64,000 bases of DNA from Spongilla lacustris (taxonomy: Eukaryota > Porifera > Demospongiae > Spongillida > Spongillidae). A program made the translations under genes and the position numbers. The notes beneath the pieces are model-generated. The model made no database searches. It saw nothing but the letters and a program-made list of their open reading frames with translations, and was not told where the DNA came from. Below, piece after piece: positions 34,905 to 47,300 of the stretch. Each line of letters begins with the position of its first letter. Position 1 is the stretch's first letter. The DNA lies in contig OX442415.1 in the NCBI GenBank assembly GCA_949361645.1, positions 18,627,269-18,691,268 on the forward strand. Direction: 5' to 3'.

Positions 34905-35335
34905 GCATTGGCACATATCTATCCTTTTCTCTTTTTGTTAATAGACAACCAATGCACTTCCTGTCCCATGTTAACTAAGCTTTGATCAAACTAGGCTGAA
35001 GTAAGGCATGCAGTTAAAAAGATCACCGGTTGCATTGAGATATTTATGTTGGAGTTATTGCAGATTCAAATATATTCTATAAATGAAGAACATAAGTTGA
35101 AAAAAGAAAATATGTAACATGAAACTGATGAAAGCTTTAAATATAACCAGCATCAATTGCAAATGAGAGAGCAAGAACATCTATATAATGGAGAATATTC
35201 AATAAGTATAATACTAAAAGTGATATAATATATAATTTCTTGTCGTAAAGCAGTCTATCTATAGCTGTTTGAAGTATCTTGTACCTATAGGTTATATGTG
35301 TCCAGTTATTGAAGGAGTTTCAAGAGAACTGGCAT
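34905..35335. repeat. Left arm of an imperfect inverted repeat (partner 37222-37630)
   Basis: ATCTATCCTTTTCTCTTT near 34917, CCAATGCACTTCCTGTCCCA, GTCGTAAAGCAGTCTAT and TCCAGTTATTGAAGGAGTTT (to 35320) all recur inverted and in mirrored order in the partner arm. Identity is patchy, with unrelated insertions. The G run at 35338-35359 sits just inside the arm. Confidence 0.75.
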
Positions 35336-35686
35336 GTGGGGGGGGGGGGGGGGGGGGGGAATAGGCGATGGACAAGGTCTTTGTGCGCATGCGCAAGACA
35401 TTACCCAGAAACTAAGGAATCGCAATCTTATGTTTTATAAACCTACCATCTCGCTCTCAAGCTTGTAGAGTTTCGTAGCGCTGCATTTCGAAATATACAT
35501 ATAGTCATGTATACACAAAATCAAAACCTACTTAATTCTTGTACCACAGAGCTAGGTAGTTGAATTTTTTTTTCTAATTACATAAAATTGTATGCGTATA
35601 TCACGGCAGTACGCACGTGGAAACAAGTTAACTACTTAGGGGCGTGGCTATAGTTCGCAAAAGGGTAATATCAACTGTGGCGGTTA

Positions 35687-35731
<45 letters not shown>

Positions 35732-36435
35732 TTCTTATTTGGCTTACTCGCAGGGAGATACATCATCGAGCAAGTAAGACATCTTTGGAATGCAGAAAGT
35801 TTGTGGTACGTCTCTCAATAATTTTCCAAACAAGGTTTGTTTTGCTGAATTCCAGCGATTCCCAGGAGGCTGTAAAATTAAGAGGTAGGGTTTTGAAACT
35901 CATTCTTTTTTTGTGTAGATTTGTGTAGTAACCGTATACCACGTAACTTAGCGATGCCAATTTGCATCATGCAAGCTATGGCTCATTTAGTACTCACTTC
36001 CGGTAATTTTCAATGGAGGTCACGAAGCCTCTTTTGACTTGAAGTAGCTCTTCCGCGTAACCCCACTTCTAACAAAGTTTTAAGCTTGAAATCAATGTCT
36101 CATGACTTATGAATACAAAGATGGGGAAAAGGAGGGCTTTTGCTAGCTCTTGCAATGCATGGCTTTTTTTTTTTTTTAATTAAATCACTACCCCTCGAAC
36201 TAACAGAAAGTGACATAGTTGCAGGCAGAGAACGCATATGCATTTTTTGTGTGTTTAGAACTTCACTTCGGATACTTCCAGATATGTTGGCGGCGTTAAG
36301 TTGCTGGTTGTCTGTTCAATTGAGTGGCACTCATCGTGAACCACCCTCAGAGGTGCGAGTGGATATACAAAACAAAAGATGCTGCAAAACTTTTAAAACG
36401 ATGATATGATGCGCATCCATCAGTAGTGACACTTG

Positions 36436-37188
36436 GTGGTGTTAAAACGTCCTCCAGACGATGCGTTTGACTTGTACAGTCCGTTTAAAAACCCGTTCTA
36501 ATTAATATCATAATGGCAGCTTACCTTACCACAAACTTAAGATCAAAATAAAAACGATCGGTAATATACGCAAATGCATGGGATACGCAACACAAAAATG
36601 ATTTAAGTTTCCCGTAGCTTCTTACCTTGCTTCATCTGTTTTTCAATTAGTGACAATGACTTTAGATTTCGTTACAAAGGTTTCCATTGCAGAGTACATG
36701 CATTTTTTTACGTATCAAATACGAAGTCCCATGCATGAAAGTACATTACTATACTATCTATATATTAGATTACTTTTTTAAAAATGCATTCACTCCCAAC
36801 AGTCCCAAGTTTGTGGTGTTAAAACGTCCTCCAGACGATGCGTTTGACTTGTACAGTCCGTTTAAAAACCCGTTCTAATTAATATCATAATGGCAGCTTA
36901 CCTTACCACAAACTTAAGATCAAAATAAAAACGATCGGTAATATACGCAAATGCATGGGATACGCAACACAAAAATGATTTAAGTTTCCCGTAGCTTCTT
37001 ACCTTGCTTCATCTGTTTTTCAATTAGTGACAATGACTTTAGATTTCGTTACAAAGGTTTCCATTGCAGAGTACATGCATTTTTTTACGTATCAAATACG
37101 AAGTCCCATGCATGAAAGTACATTACTATACTATCTATATATTAGATTACTTTTTTTAAAATGCATTCACTCCCAACAGTCCCAAGTT
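36436..37188. repeat. Near-perfect 377-bp tandem duplication
   Basis: The sequence from 36436 (GTGGTGTTAAAACGTCC) repeats from 36813, and copy 1 ends CCCAAGTT at 36811 as copy 2 does at 37188. Offsets measured at both ends are exactly 377. The two copies look almost identical, so the duplication is recent or an assembly artefact. It lies between the arms of the inverted repeat at 34905-35335 and 37222-37630. Confidence 0.95.
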
Positions 37189-37221
37189 CATACATGCACA
37201 ATAAGATAAGCTTAAACATGC

Positions 37222-37630
37222 ATGTAGGCCAGTTCTCTTGAAACTCCTTCAATAACTGGACCGCGCATATAGTATGCACGTGGTACTCCAAACAGAAATA
37301 GACTGCTTTACGATAAGAAACAATACCTTTTATGCTTTTCGAATTTTCTCCATCACATACTCTCAACCGCAATTCAGTGATACTGTTTATGTACAGCTTT
37401 GATTCTCAGTAGACACTTTCGTTTTACTATATTTTGAATCTGCACGCAATAACTCCGATAAGAATATTGCAATCATGCAACTAATGATCTTTATAACTGC
37501 CTTACTTCAGCCTAACTGCACTTTGATCTATAAGCTTAGTTGACATGGGAGTGATGGGACAGGAAATGTTTGGTTGTCTGCTCTTATATGAGTATTACCT
37601 GAAAGAGAAAAGGATAGATATATGTGCATC
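37222..37630. repeat. Right arm of the inverted repeat with 34905-35335
   Basis: Reading inward from the outside it shows AAAGAGAAAAGGATAGAT, GGGACAGGAAATGTTTGGTT, ATAGACTGCTTTACGATAAG and AACTCCTTCAATAACTGGA. These are the reverse complements of blocks in the left arm. Together the arms enclose about 1.9 kb and resemble a fold-back element with no transposase. Confidence 0.75.
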
Positions 37631-37676
37631 TAGTTGAAATCCACTTCTTTTAATAAGATGACTTCTATATCCTCAT

Positions 37677-37729
37677 TCTTTTAAAAGAATCCTCTATGTA
37701 TTGCAATACATAGAGGATTCTTTTAAAAA
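37677..37729. repeat. Near-perfect short palindrome
   Basis: AGAATCCTCTATGTATTG is followed at once by CAATACATAGAGGATTCT, extended on both sides by CTTTTAAA/TTTAAAA. It could form a cruciform with almost no loop. Confidence 0.85.
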
Positions 37730-38204
37730 CGGATGATCCGTTCTCTGAACTGCTGGAGAATTACGGCACTTTTAGTTCTCTTAGCGTCTTTTGGAAATGC
37801 AGTAACAAGGCATTCTTCGAACGCATCCATCGGGCGTGTAACACGTGGATATAAAGTGAATGTGACATCTTGTTAATGCATGCGCAAGTCACCATCCGGT
37901 TACTTACATACATCCGTACGGAACGTATTGGTTGATACTATCTACAGCACATACATGTACCTCACACTTTTCTCTTCGACACGGATTAACACCTGCTACG
38001 TCGTGCCGCGCCTCTTGACTTTTTAACCGTAATATTCATCATGCACAAATCAGCCGCTCTCATTGGTTTTTCTAACAGCTGGACAACAGGGTTGTGATAT
38101 TACATGGTGAGCATTGGACGTATGCGATTCTTGTGGTAGGTTATTGGGCGTGAATATGTTATAGTTTCGCATTTACATGTATGCAATTAGCCAATACGTG
38201 ACGC

Positions 38205-38383
38205 ATTTAGGCGCCTACGGCCGGTGTCACAGGCATGTGGGCCTATTTTGGGTCCGGGGGGACCCATATGCCTAGGCAACTGGGTCCCCCCCCCCCCCCC
38301 CCCCCCCCCCCGGACCCAAATGCCTAGGCATATGGGTCCGGGTAATTATTTGTACATCCAGGCATCTTGGTCCGGGTAGGGGG

Positions 38384-38415
<32 letters not shown>

Positions 38416-38450
38416 ACCGAGTTTGCTGATGCGTTTTATTTACTGGCACC
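38205..38450. repeat. Palindromic GC-rich cluster with long C and G runs
   Basis: GGGTCCGGGGGGACCCATAT, GCCTAGGCAACTGGGTCC, a run of about 30 C, then GGACCCAAATGCCTAGGCA and TATGGGTCCGGG form nested inverted repeats, followed by a run of about 28 G. CGGCCGGTG and CACCGGCCG lie at the outer edges. It ends about 350 bp before the giant transposon and is strongly structured on both strands. Confidence 0.8.
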
Positions 38451-40079
38451 GGCCGATTTTGATAAGATAGACACATTTGTTGTTACTTTCTCAACGGTAA
38501 GTTAGCGTCCGTCAGCCGTTACACTTTGTAGCAGCCACTCGGCTTGCCATCTGTGTTTCTCTGCCGAAAAGCTGGTCTTTTTGGCAAACTTAGTCTGGTG
38601 CTATCTCGTAGCATAGCAAGAGCTATTTTGACGAGAAGACTGCCCCAATCATTTGAGTAGCCTATGTCTGAAACATTAGTTAGGCTTAGGTACATTGTAG
38701 CATGTAGTAGCCGTCCGTTTAATAAGTAGTTATTATTTAGTGTGCTATTATTGTGCAATTATTACGATTATAATTATATTATAATTATATATATATGGGA
38801 CAGTTTCCGACAAAATGAGCCCTCGTATAAATATATAAAATCTTATAAAATACCTTTACGTTTAAGTAGCTATAACTTCCCAACGGTTAAAGCTATCGAC
38901 ATCCTATTTTCAGCACTTCATACTATACCATTTTTCTATGGTAAAATACATTTTGGAATCTTTCACTTACTCCGTACCAGTATTGCAACGTTCGATACCC
39001 CACTGGGTTCAAACCCGCCATAAATTTTGGTAGGAGTAATCAATTTGCTTCAAATTCGGTTTGTAGGTAGAGAGGTCGTATACCTATCGATTTGTTCTGT
39101 TCGTTAATTTTTATGTCATGCGTTACTGAGATACAGCGGCGCAAAGTTGGTACAAGTTTCCCGCTCGAATCGCGCCGTTGTACGTGCGTGAACTGCTTCC
39201 ATACCAAATGATATGAATATGCAACACTTCCTGTGGGCTGAGACTTTGATAACTTATAGCCACACCTCTACTGCGCTAGCTAGCTGGGTCAGTTTTTTTT
39301 TAAATCTATCGTCCCTGTCACAGTTGTTATTCGTTATCTTCTGTGTATAGATAAACGATGCGGCGAGATCCACTGAAGACAAGCTCGTAAGAGTTTCAAT
39401 CCGCGGACGAGTTCGAGCGGTACGGATACGACGGTCGATATTCGACGAGGATGGGGAGGTTGAGAACGGTAGTGATGGCGGTCATACCACTGACGATGGC
39501 GGTTGTAGGGAGTAAACAGCCGCTAAATCACTAAAAGAGCCAATAGCCCCACCCCCACGCATGGGGCTTCACTACATTACAAGTCCAGACAGCAGCCCAG
39601 CATAACCAACAGATGCCATGCAGAGCTACCAACCCGCACTACTATGGAACCACCCGCCCATATCAGACCCTACACATGAACCACCATTTAACCAATGGGG
39701 TCAGCTTCCACAATACCAGCGGAGTCACTACTAACCCTCTCGCTACAAATGGAGTTGGCAGCTCCCACAATTCAGGGGAGCCGTTAACTACATGTGCATG
39801 TACCAAGGGAAGCCACACATGCCCCCTCCCAACACTACCAGTGGAACTATTAGCCCTCACTGCAAATGGACTTACATGTATATGTAGCAGATCCCCTGGG
39901 TCCAGCCCCCTCCCCGCACCCACTATTTATCGTTCATTGCAAGTTCAAGGAACCAATGGAACCATTAGCCCTCACTGCAGGTGCCCGACACACTGGGCCA
40001 CGGCCCTCCTGCCCAATACCTGTCCTTCACTGCACGTAGAGTCAACGCTGGACCCAGGGACCAATGGGACCAGCTCCCA

Positions 40080-42740
40080 TGACTATTGATGGATGCTAGT
40101 GAATAGCCCCGCACTGCATGTCCGGTTAAGCACCAGCGGTGCCATTACATATGGAGTTATCAGACTGCCAGCAAGAGAGCAAACAGCTGCCAAACACCCC
40201 ATGGTCATTGGGGTCCCCCAGAATAATCATACTGGTGGAGATTCATACTACAAGTGCCTCACACATTGGGACCAGCCCGCACGGCCCTCCTACCCACTAC
40301 CTGTCCTTCACTGCATGTAGAGTTAACAACCCAGGGACCAATTGAGTCAGCTCCCATAACTATTGATGCAAGTAAACTTAATAGCCCCACACAGCACGTC
40401 CAGTTAGCACCAACTGAGACATTACATATAGAGTTATCAGACTGCCAGCAAGAGAGCAACCAGCTGCCAAACACCCCAGGGTCATTGGGGGCCCCCAGAA
40501 AAATCATGCTGTTGGAGACTCACACTACAAGTGCCTCACACACTGGGACCAGCCCGCACAGCCCTCCTGCCCACTACCTGTCCTTCACTGCATGTAGAGT
40601 TAACAACCCAGGGACCAATTGAGTCAGCTCCCATAACTATTAATGCAAGTGAACTTAATAGCCCCACACAGCACGTCCAGTTAGCACCAGCGGTGCCATT
40701 ACATATAGAGTTATCAGACTGCCAGTAAGAGAGCAACCAGCTGCCAAACACCCCAGGGTCATTGGGGGCCCCAGAAAAATCATGCTGTTGGAGACTCACA
40801 CTACAAGTGCCTCACACACTGGGACCAGCCTGAACGGCCTTCACTGCATCTAGAGTTAACAACCCAGGGACCAATTGAGTCAGCTCCCATAACTATTAAT
40901 GCAAGTGAACTTAATAGCCCCACAGCACGTCCAGTTAGCACCAGCTGAGACATTACATATAGAGTTATCAGACTGCCAGCAAGAGAGCAACCAGCTGCCA
41001 AACACGCCAGGGTCATTGGGGGCACCCAGAAAAATCATGCTGGTGGAGACTTACACAACAAGTGCCTCACACACTGGGACCAGCCCGTACGGCCCTCCTG
41101 CCCACTACCTGTCCTTCACTGCATCTAGAGTTAACAACCCAGGGACCAATTGAGTCAGCTCCCATAACTATTAATGCAAGTGAACTTAATAGCCCCACAC
41201 AGCACGTCCAGTTAGCACCAGCGGTGCCATTACATATGGAGTTATCAGACTGCCAGCAAGAGAGTAACCAGCTGCCAAACACCCCATGGTCATTGGGGTC
41301 CCCCTGAATAATCATGCCGATGGAGACTCACACTACAAGTGCCTCACACACTGGGACCAGCCCGCACGGCCCTCCTACCCACTACCTGTCCTTCACTGCA
41401 TGCACGTACAGTCAACTGCCCAGAGTTAGCTCCCTCACTGCATGTGGATAAGTAACGTTGATGCAGTTGACCTTAGTAGCCCCACATTGCACATCCAGTT
41501 AGCACCAGCTGAGCCATTACAGATGGAGTTATCATACTGCCAGCAAGAGAGCAACCAGCTGCCAAACATGCTAGGTTCATTGGGGGCACCCAGAAAAATC
41601 ATGCGGGTGGAGACTCACACAACAAGTGCCTCACACACTGGAACCAGCTCGTACGGCCCTCGAGTTAACGGCCCAGCGATCAATGGGGTCAGCTCCCTCC
41701 AAAGCAAGCATTAATCCAAGTTAACTTTACAGCCCCACACTGCACGTCCAGTTAGCACCAACGAAGCCATTGCAGATGGAGTCATCGGACTACCAGCACG
41801 GGAGCAAACAGCTGCCAAACACCCCAAGGTCATTGGCCCCTCACCCCTAGAATAATCATGCTGGTGGAGACTCACACTACAAGTGCCTCACACACTGGGA
41901 CTAGCCCGTACAGCCCTCCTGCCCATTACCTGTTCTTCAGAGCCTACAGCCCAGCGATCAATGGGGTTAGCTCCCTCTAAAGCAATCATTAATTCAAGTT
42001 ACCTTCAGAGCCCCACACTGCCCATAACAGTTGCCAAGCACCCAAGGTCATTGCCCCCCCCTCCCTCCCCCCAGAATAATCAAGACTCACACTACAAGTG
42101 CCTCAAACACTGGGACCAGCCCGTACGGCCCTCCAGTTCTTCACTGCACGTAGAGTCAACGGCCCAGCGATCAATGGGGACAGCTCCCTCTACAGCAATC
42201 ATTCATTCAAGTTACCTTCAGAGCCATACACTGCACGTCCAGTTAGCATCAACGGAGCCATTACAGATGGAGTTACCAGACTACCAGCAAGAGAGCAAAC
42301 AGTTGCCAAACACCCCAAGGTCATTGGCCCCCCCCCCCCCCACCCCCCTCCGCCCAGAATAATCAAGCTGGTGGAGACTCACACTACAAGTGCCTCACAC
42401 ACTGGGACCAGCCAGTACGGCCCTCCTGTTCTTCACTGCACGTAGAGTCAACGGCCCAGCGATCAATCGGGTTAGCTCCCTCCAAAGCAAGCGTTAATCC
42501 AAGTTAGCTTAATAGCCCCACATTGCACGTCCAGTTAGCACCAATGGAGCCATTACAGATGGAGTTATTAGACTACCAGCAAGGGAGCAAACAGCTGCCA
42601 AACACCCCAGGGTCTTCAGAATAATCATGCTGGTGGAGACTCACTACAAGCGCCTCACACTGGGACCAGCACCCACGGCCTTCCTGCCCACTACCTGTCC
42701 TTCACTGATCGTAGAGTCAACGGCCCAAAACACTGGGGCC
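40080..42740. repeat. Tandem array of about 280-bp units, left arm, about 10 copies
   Basis: The string AAGTGCCTCACACACTGGGA, or a close variant, marks successive units near 40250, 40530, 40805, 41063, 41337, 41624, 41880, 42100, 42390 and 42640. Units differ by point changes, short deletions and variable C runs. Long open frames across several units are by-products of a nearly stop-free repeat. Confidence 0.93.
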
Positions 42741-42932
42741 AGCTACATTGGCCCCTATTATAGCCCCACAAAGTACAATCACTAGCTTCTCACTCCCCAG
42801 ACCCACTACCAGTGAAACCATTAAGCCCTACATACCATCAGGGGAACCATCAACTACTAGTGGAGCTACCAGCTCGTACTGGACAAATGGGAACACCACC
42901 ACTGAAGCATTCTCCATTGTAGAGTCTACAAT

Positions 42933-43799
42933 GTACATGTCTACGTTTTTCTCTTCTTCTTTTGTAGAGTTTGTGCAGTCTTGTTTTGAAGTGAAGCCAT
43001 GTGGTTATTGGTGAATATAGTTAGCTGCCCTATCGGTACTGATTGCGGTGGGTCTGCAACCGTGGTAGATTTATATAGTCAACCAAAGCCTGCAGAGGGC
43101 TTTTACATGTAGAGAAAAAAGAAAGCCTAAGAACTACACATGTAGTGCTTTACACTGTTGATGTACAGTTAAGTAAAAGTGCGGGGATTCAGCTGGTTGT
43201 GTGCATGGAGCAAATTGCAGTTTGAGGCTGGTATTGTATACTGCAGTGGAGTAAGCAATCCCTACAATATTAATCAGGGATTAATGTAGCCAGCCTTCTA
43301 GCTGAAAACAGACTAGAAGTCCCCACACTACAAGTGGACCTCACAAATTTAATGGTGCCATCAACTAGCTAGCCCTAGACTGGTGTCTCCATTTGCAAAA
43401 ATGTATGTACTAGTGTTATTGGTCGTGGCCTGGGGCACAGGTGAAACTGGGTTACACTGGTAATGGCTGGTGACATCCCTGCATGACCATGCAGGGTCCG
43501 TTAACTCCACTTGTGTGGTCACGAATTCTGATGTCTTCACTGTGCCACATTGTAGCTGTGACTGAGCATGCAATTTATGTGACATTCAAACTAGCACAAC
43601 ATGATATGCCAGTAGGCTTTTATCTCTAAAAGCTCTCTGCAAGCCTTGGTTGTCTATATAAATCTACCACGGTTGCAGACCCACCGCAATCAGTACTGAT
43701 AGGGCAGTTAACTATATTCACCAATAACCACATGGCTTCATTTCAAAACAAGACTGCACAAACTCTACAAAAGAAGAAGAGAAAAACGTAGACATGTAC
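42933..43799. mobile_element. 867-bp insertion in the left arm with its own inverted ends
   Basis: About 170 bp at each end are inverted copies: GTACATGTCTACGTTTTTCT at 42933 and AGAAAAACGTAGACATGTAC ending 43799. They share the downstream blocks GGTTATTGGTGAATATAGTT and GTACTGATTGCGGTGGGTCT. The right arm of the giant element lacks it: 53201-53230 reads straight across the equivalent point, TCTACAATCACAGG in this orientation. The junctions here (CTACAAT and ATTCACAGG) suggest a 2-3 bp target duplication with one substitution. No protein is encoded. Confidence 0.9.
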
Positions 43800-43817
43800 A
43801 TTCACAGGAAAAAATGT

Positions 43818-44110
43818 TGCCGTACCAATATTGGGAAATGGGTTGGGAAATCATCGTTTCCCACCCTAAAATTACCAAGGTCCGGAACATCGAACAAAAT
43901 CCAAGTTAGTGAATTTTCTTTTCCCATTATTGGTATTAAATCTTTCAACCTCCGAAACATTAAGCAATTCCAATGTATGGTTTTTAATTTCCCAGATTGG
44001 TTATCGAGGGATTCCTAGGTTGGTAATATAGCGAATTCCGTACATCGAACAATTTTCCAATGTGGGATTTTTTCATTCCTGAGATTGGAATTTTTGCATT
44101 GGAAATACCA
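43818..44110. repeat. Left subterminal repeat cluster of the giant element
   Basis: Just inside the arm, short motifs related to CCAATATTGGGAAAT and CCCAGATTGG or CCGAACATCGAACAA recur irregularly. The same motif class fills 52480-53195 at the other side. CACTA transposases are known to act with subterminal motifs of this kind; a role here is inference. Confidence 0.5.
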
Positions 44111-44328
44111 ACATCCAAGCTTCAAAATGAAGCTAATTATAAGGAATATTTTTAAGTCCCACATTGTAAATTGCAACTTACAATTTGGATTTTTCCTAAG
44201 GTCAGAGTAAATACTATATATATAAGTACACATAGATATAGGTACCTGCAACGGTTGGAATAAATGCATGTAATGAATTGAAGCAACCCGCAAAAAGTAC
44301 TAGCAAGTGCACAACTGTAACGTTATCT

Positions 44329-47300
44329 CTACATGTAGTTGGTCTTCACATCCTCCGATCTTATGTTATACAATTTGGCTTTGGGTTTCAATGTCACAGC
44401 TCCATGATGAAGAAGGGTGGTTGCTATGGGCTTCATGGCCTCTACTTTAGGAAGTCGCATTATTTTCTGACACTCAGAGGCAGACAATAAAGGTTTGAGG
44501 GCTGCTTTGATTGAAGTTGAAGAGATTTCCTTCAAATGTTTGACTTGAAAGTACTTCATATTTATCACTTCTGCTGATCGCTGTGATAGATCTAGACCTG
44601 AATGTGTAAAACCACATAAGCATTATGTAAATAGTTTCATTCAAACTTACTGCCATCTTCATCTTCATTAATTGATGCCACTTCTGACACTTTGTCCACA
44701 TCTGACACTTTGTCCACTTTCGACACTTTGTCCACTTTCGACACTTTGTCCACTTTCGACACTTTGTCCACTTTCGACACTTTGTCCACTTTCGACACTT
44801 TGTCCACTTTCGACACTTTGTCCACTTCTGACACTTTGTCCACTTTTGACACTTTGTCCACTTTCGACACTTTGTCCACTTTCGACACTTTGTCCACTTT
44901 CGACACTTTGTCCACTTTCGACACTTTGTCCACTTCTGGCACTTTGTCCACTTCTGACACTTTGTCCACTTCTGACACTTTGTCCACTTCTGACACTTCC
45001 GACACTTTGTCCTCTTCTGACACTTTGTCCACTTTCGACACTTTGTCCACTTTCGACACTTTGTCCACTTTCGACACTTTGTCCACTTTTGACACTTTGT
45101 CCACTTTCGACACTTTGTCCACTTCCGACACTTTGTCCACTTCTGGCACTTTGTCCACTTCTGGCACTTTGTCCACTTCTGACACTTTGTCCACTTCTGA
45201 CACTTTGTCCACTTCTGACACTTCCGACACTTTGTCCTCTTCTGACACTTTGTCCATGTCTGACACTATGTCCACTTCTGACATTTTGTCCTTGTCTGAC
45301 ACTTCGTCCACTTCTGACATTTTGTCCTCGTCTGACGATTTGTCCACTAAGTGTATAATGCCATATAAAAATAACATTGCAGATAACATTAATTATTAAG
45401 TAACAGATACTGGAAGGGATTTCTGTCTTCTTTACACACCAAACGTTTCTTCAGACCCATGAGTACTGCCAATGCACAGCCCAACTCACTAAATTATAAT
45501 TACTAACCACCTTTCCAAACACCCATTCTCTTCATTCTGTTCTTTGAATATAAAATTATCACATACTGTAGTTATTTGGCTTATCACAATCACAAACTTG
45601 TTTCTGCATTGTAGCGTATATTGTTATAATAGCTTATAATTAGCAGTATTGATAGCTCTTAAAAAAACAGTACCTTCAAGCAGTGTAGTGTTGCCAAGTG
45701 TTCTTTCCTCATTTTTTTCCCCTTTGTAGTTTTGCACATGGATAAAAATAATTATTATAAAAATTGATAACCCAGGATGATATACTAATTTCAAGCTGCT
45801 TACAACATACAAACTTCAAAGTTGAGAATTTATGATTGGATAACAGTGTCTAGCTAGCTAGTTATCCCAAATAATATACTGTTTACCTTTGTCAGGTACC
45901 TTGCTTGCATGCCGTCCACTCTTCTAATAATGGTATAAATAAAGCAGGTGAATTTAATTCATTAAAGTATTCCCCTTCAATACATACCTTGCCATAATCA
46001 TGCCCTTTTCTTACTTGCCTACGGCGTTCTGCCAAAGTGTCAAGGATGTGGCTTCTTATGGCACGCTTCCCAAAATACTCACATGATGAGCTTTGTACCA
46101 AAGACTCCACAAGTGATTCCAATTGCTGCATTTCTGATGAGCCTTTACGGAAAGTAGGAATACAATTGCCAGGCCATGTTTCACATGCAGCAATCTTGAT
46201 TTTCTTTCTCCTAAAAATAAAAAATAAATTCAAACTGCATGTTACTAGCACAGTGCAGAACATACATCAATAAGTATCCTCTCTTCTTCTCAGGTGCCAA
46301 AGATTGAAGCTGCTTCATTCTTAGCTTTCCTGAACTTTTCAAATCGCTGCTGGAGCTGCTCAGGCTGTTACTACTGGTGCTGGCACTGCAACTGCTGTCA
46401 TTGGGACCACCAACAACCAACATTCGGAATTTCATTTGGTCATGAACTGTATCAAGACCACAGGCTTTGTACTGGTCAACTGCTCCACACGTTGCCAACA
46501 TTATGGCACTCATTCCATCCATTTTTTGTTCTGAGCAAGTGAAATAGATTTGCAGTTGAGTTTACAATTCACTGCATGAGATTCTATGCAATGGCAATGT
46601 GAATAGAATGAAATTACCACTCTACCTAATGTGGCTTCTAAAATAATCTGACATCAGCTAGGAATTTTTATGATACCTTTTTCTTATCAGACCTCAGATA
46701 TGGCCATAAAAAACTTCCTATATTCAAAAGGATGGGCCAATATCAAGCAAGAATAAACAATTCCCTATAAATACATGTAACAGTTAGTATTCTAACACAT
46801 AGTGCTCACAATCACACCCACAAAGACAGTACAACCTACACGTTCATTTTCAGAAGTCTAAAATAGCTGATACTAGAGAACCAACAACTGTAAATAATTT
46901 GATTGAAACTTTACTACTGTTTGGAGCTACCATTGTTCATTAATAGCAATACTGTTTAATTGTACCCTTGATGTAAATACAAATCAAAAAGTCAATAAAC
47001 CATTTAAAGGAAGCCTAGAAGTCATATAAACAAGGTGCCATTTCTCTGTCATTTGCACTTGGTTCACCTTAACCTAGCAAGTTGTTTTAGTAGTTGCACA
47101 TGAGCATGGGCCTAATTTATTTTGCATTGCATGTTTTTTTTAAAATCAGTTTGAGGGATTTAATGTCCTGGGCGTGTTTCGCGGTGTACATTTTACATGG
47201 TGCAGGGGTACGCAAAACATAGTTTTTTTGCGTGCCTTCCGCCATTTCAGCATATTGTAGTCAGTGAAGTTTGAATGTTTTGCTATGTTGTATAAGCCTT

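Larger units (their letters stand above)
38797..43867. repeat. Left inverted arm of the giant element
   Basis: It runs from the GGGACAG tip to about the TTTCCCACCC string at 43859-43868, whose inverted partner is near 53158. About 4.2 kb belongs to the arm proper; 867 bp (42933-43799) is a later insertion. It contains an outer unique part of 1.3 kb and about 10 tandem units of about 280 bp. The 158-codon open frame at 39613-40089 recurs unchanged at 58894-58418, but it grades into the tandem repeats and is not supported as a gene. Confidence 0.85.

Noticed and set aside
39613..40089. 158-codon open frame, repeated unchanged at 58418-58894
   Set aside because: The identity follows from the near-perfect inverted arms. 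The frame merges into tandem repeats and has no domain or codon character of a gene.
44672..45399. Plus-strand frames of 228 and 235 codons (Thr-Leu-Cys-Pro and Ser-Thr-Phe-Asp repeats)
   Set aside because: They are the antisense of the 18-bp repeat in exon 6 of the minus-strand gene. The minus strand alone joins to other exons in frame.
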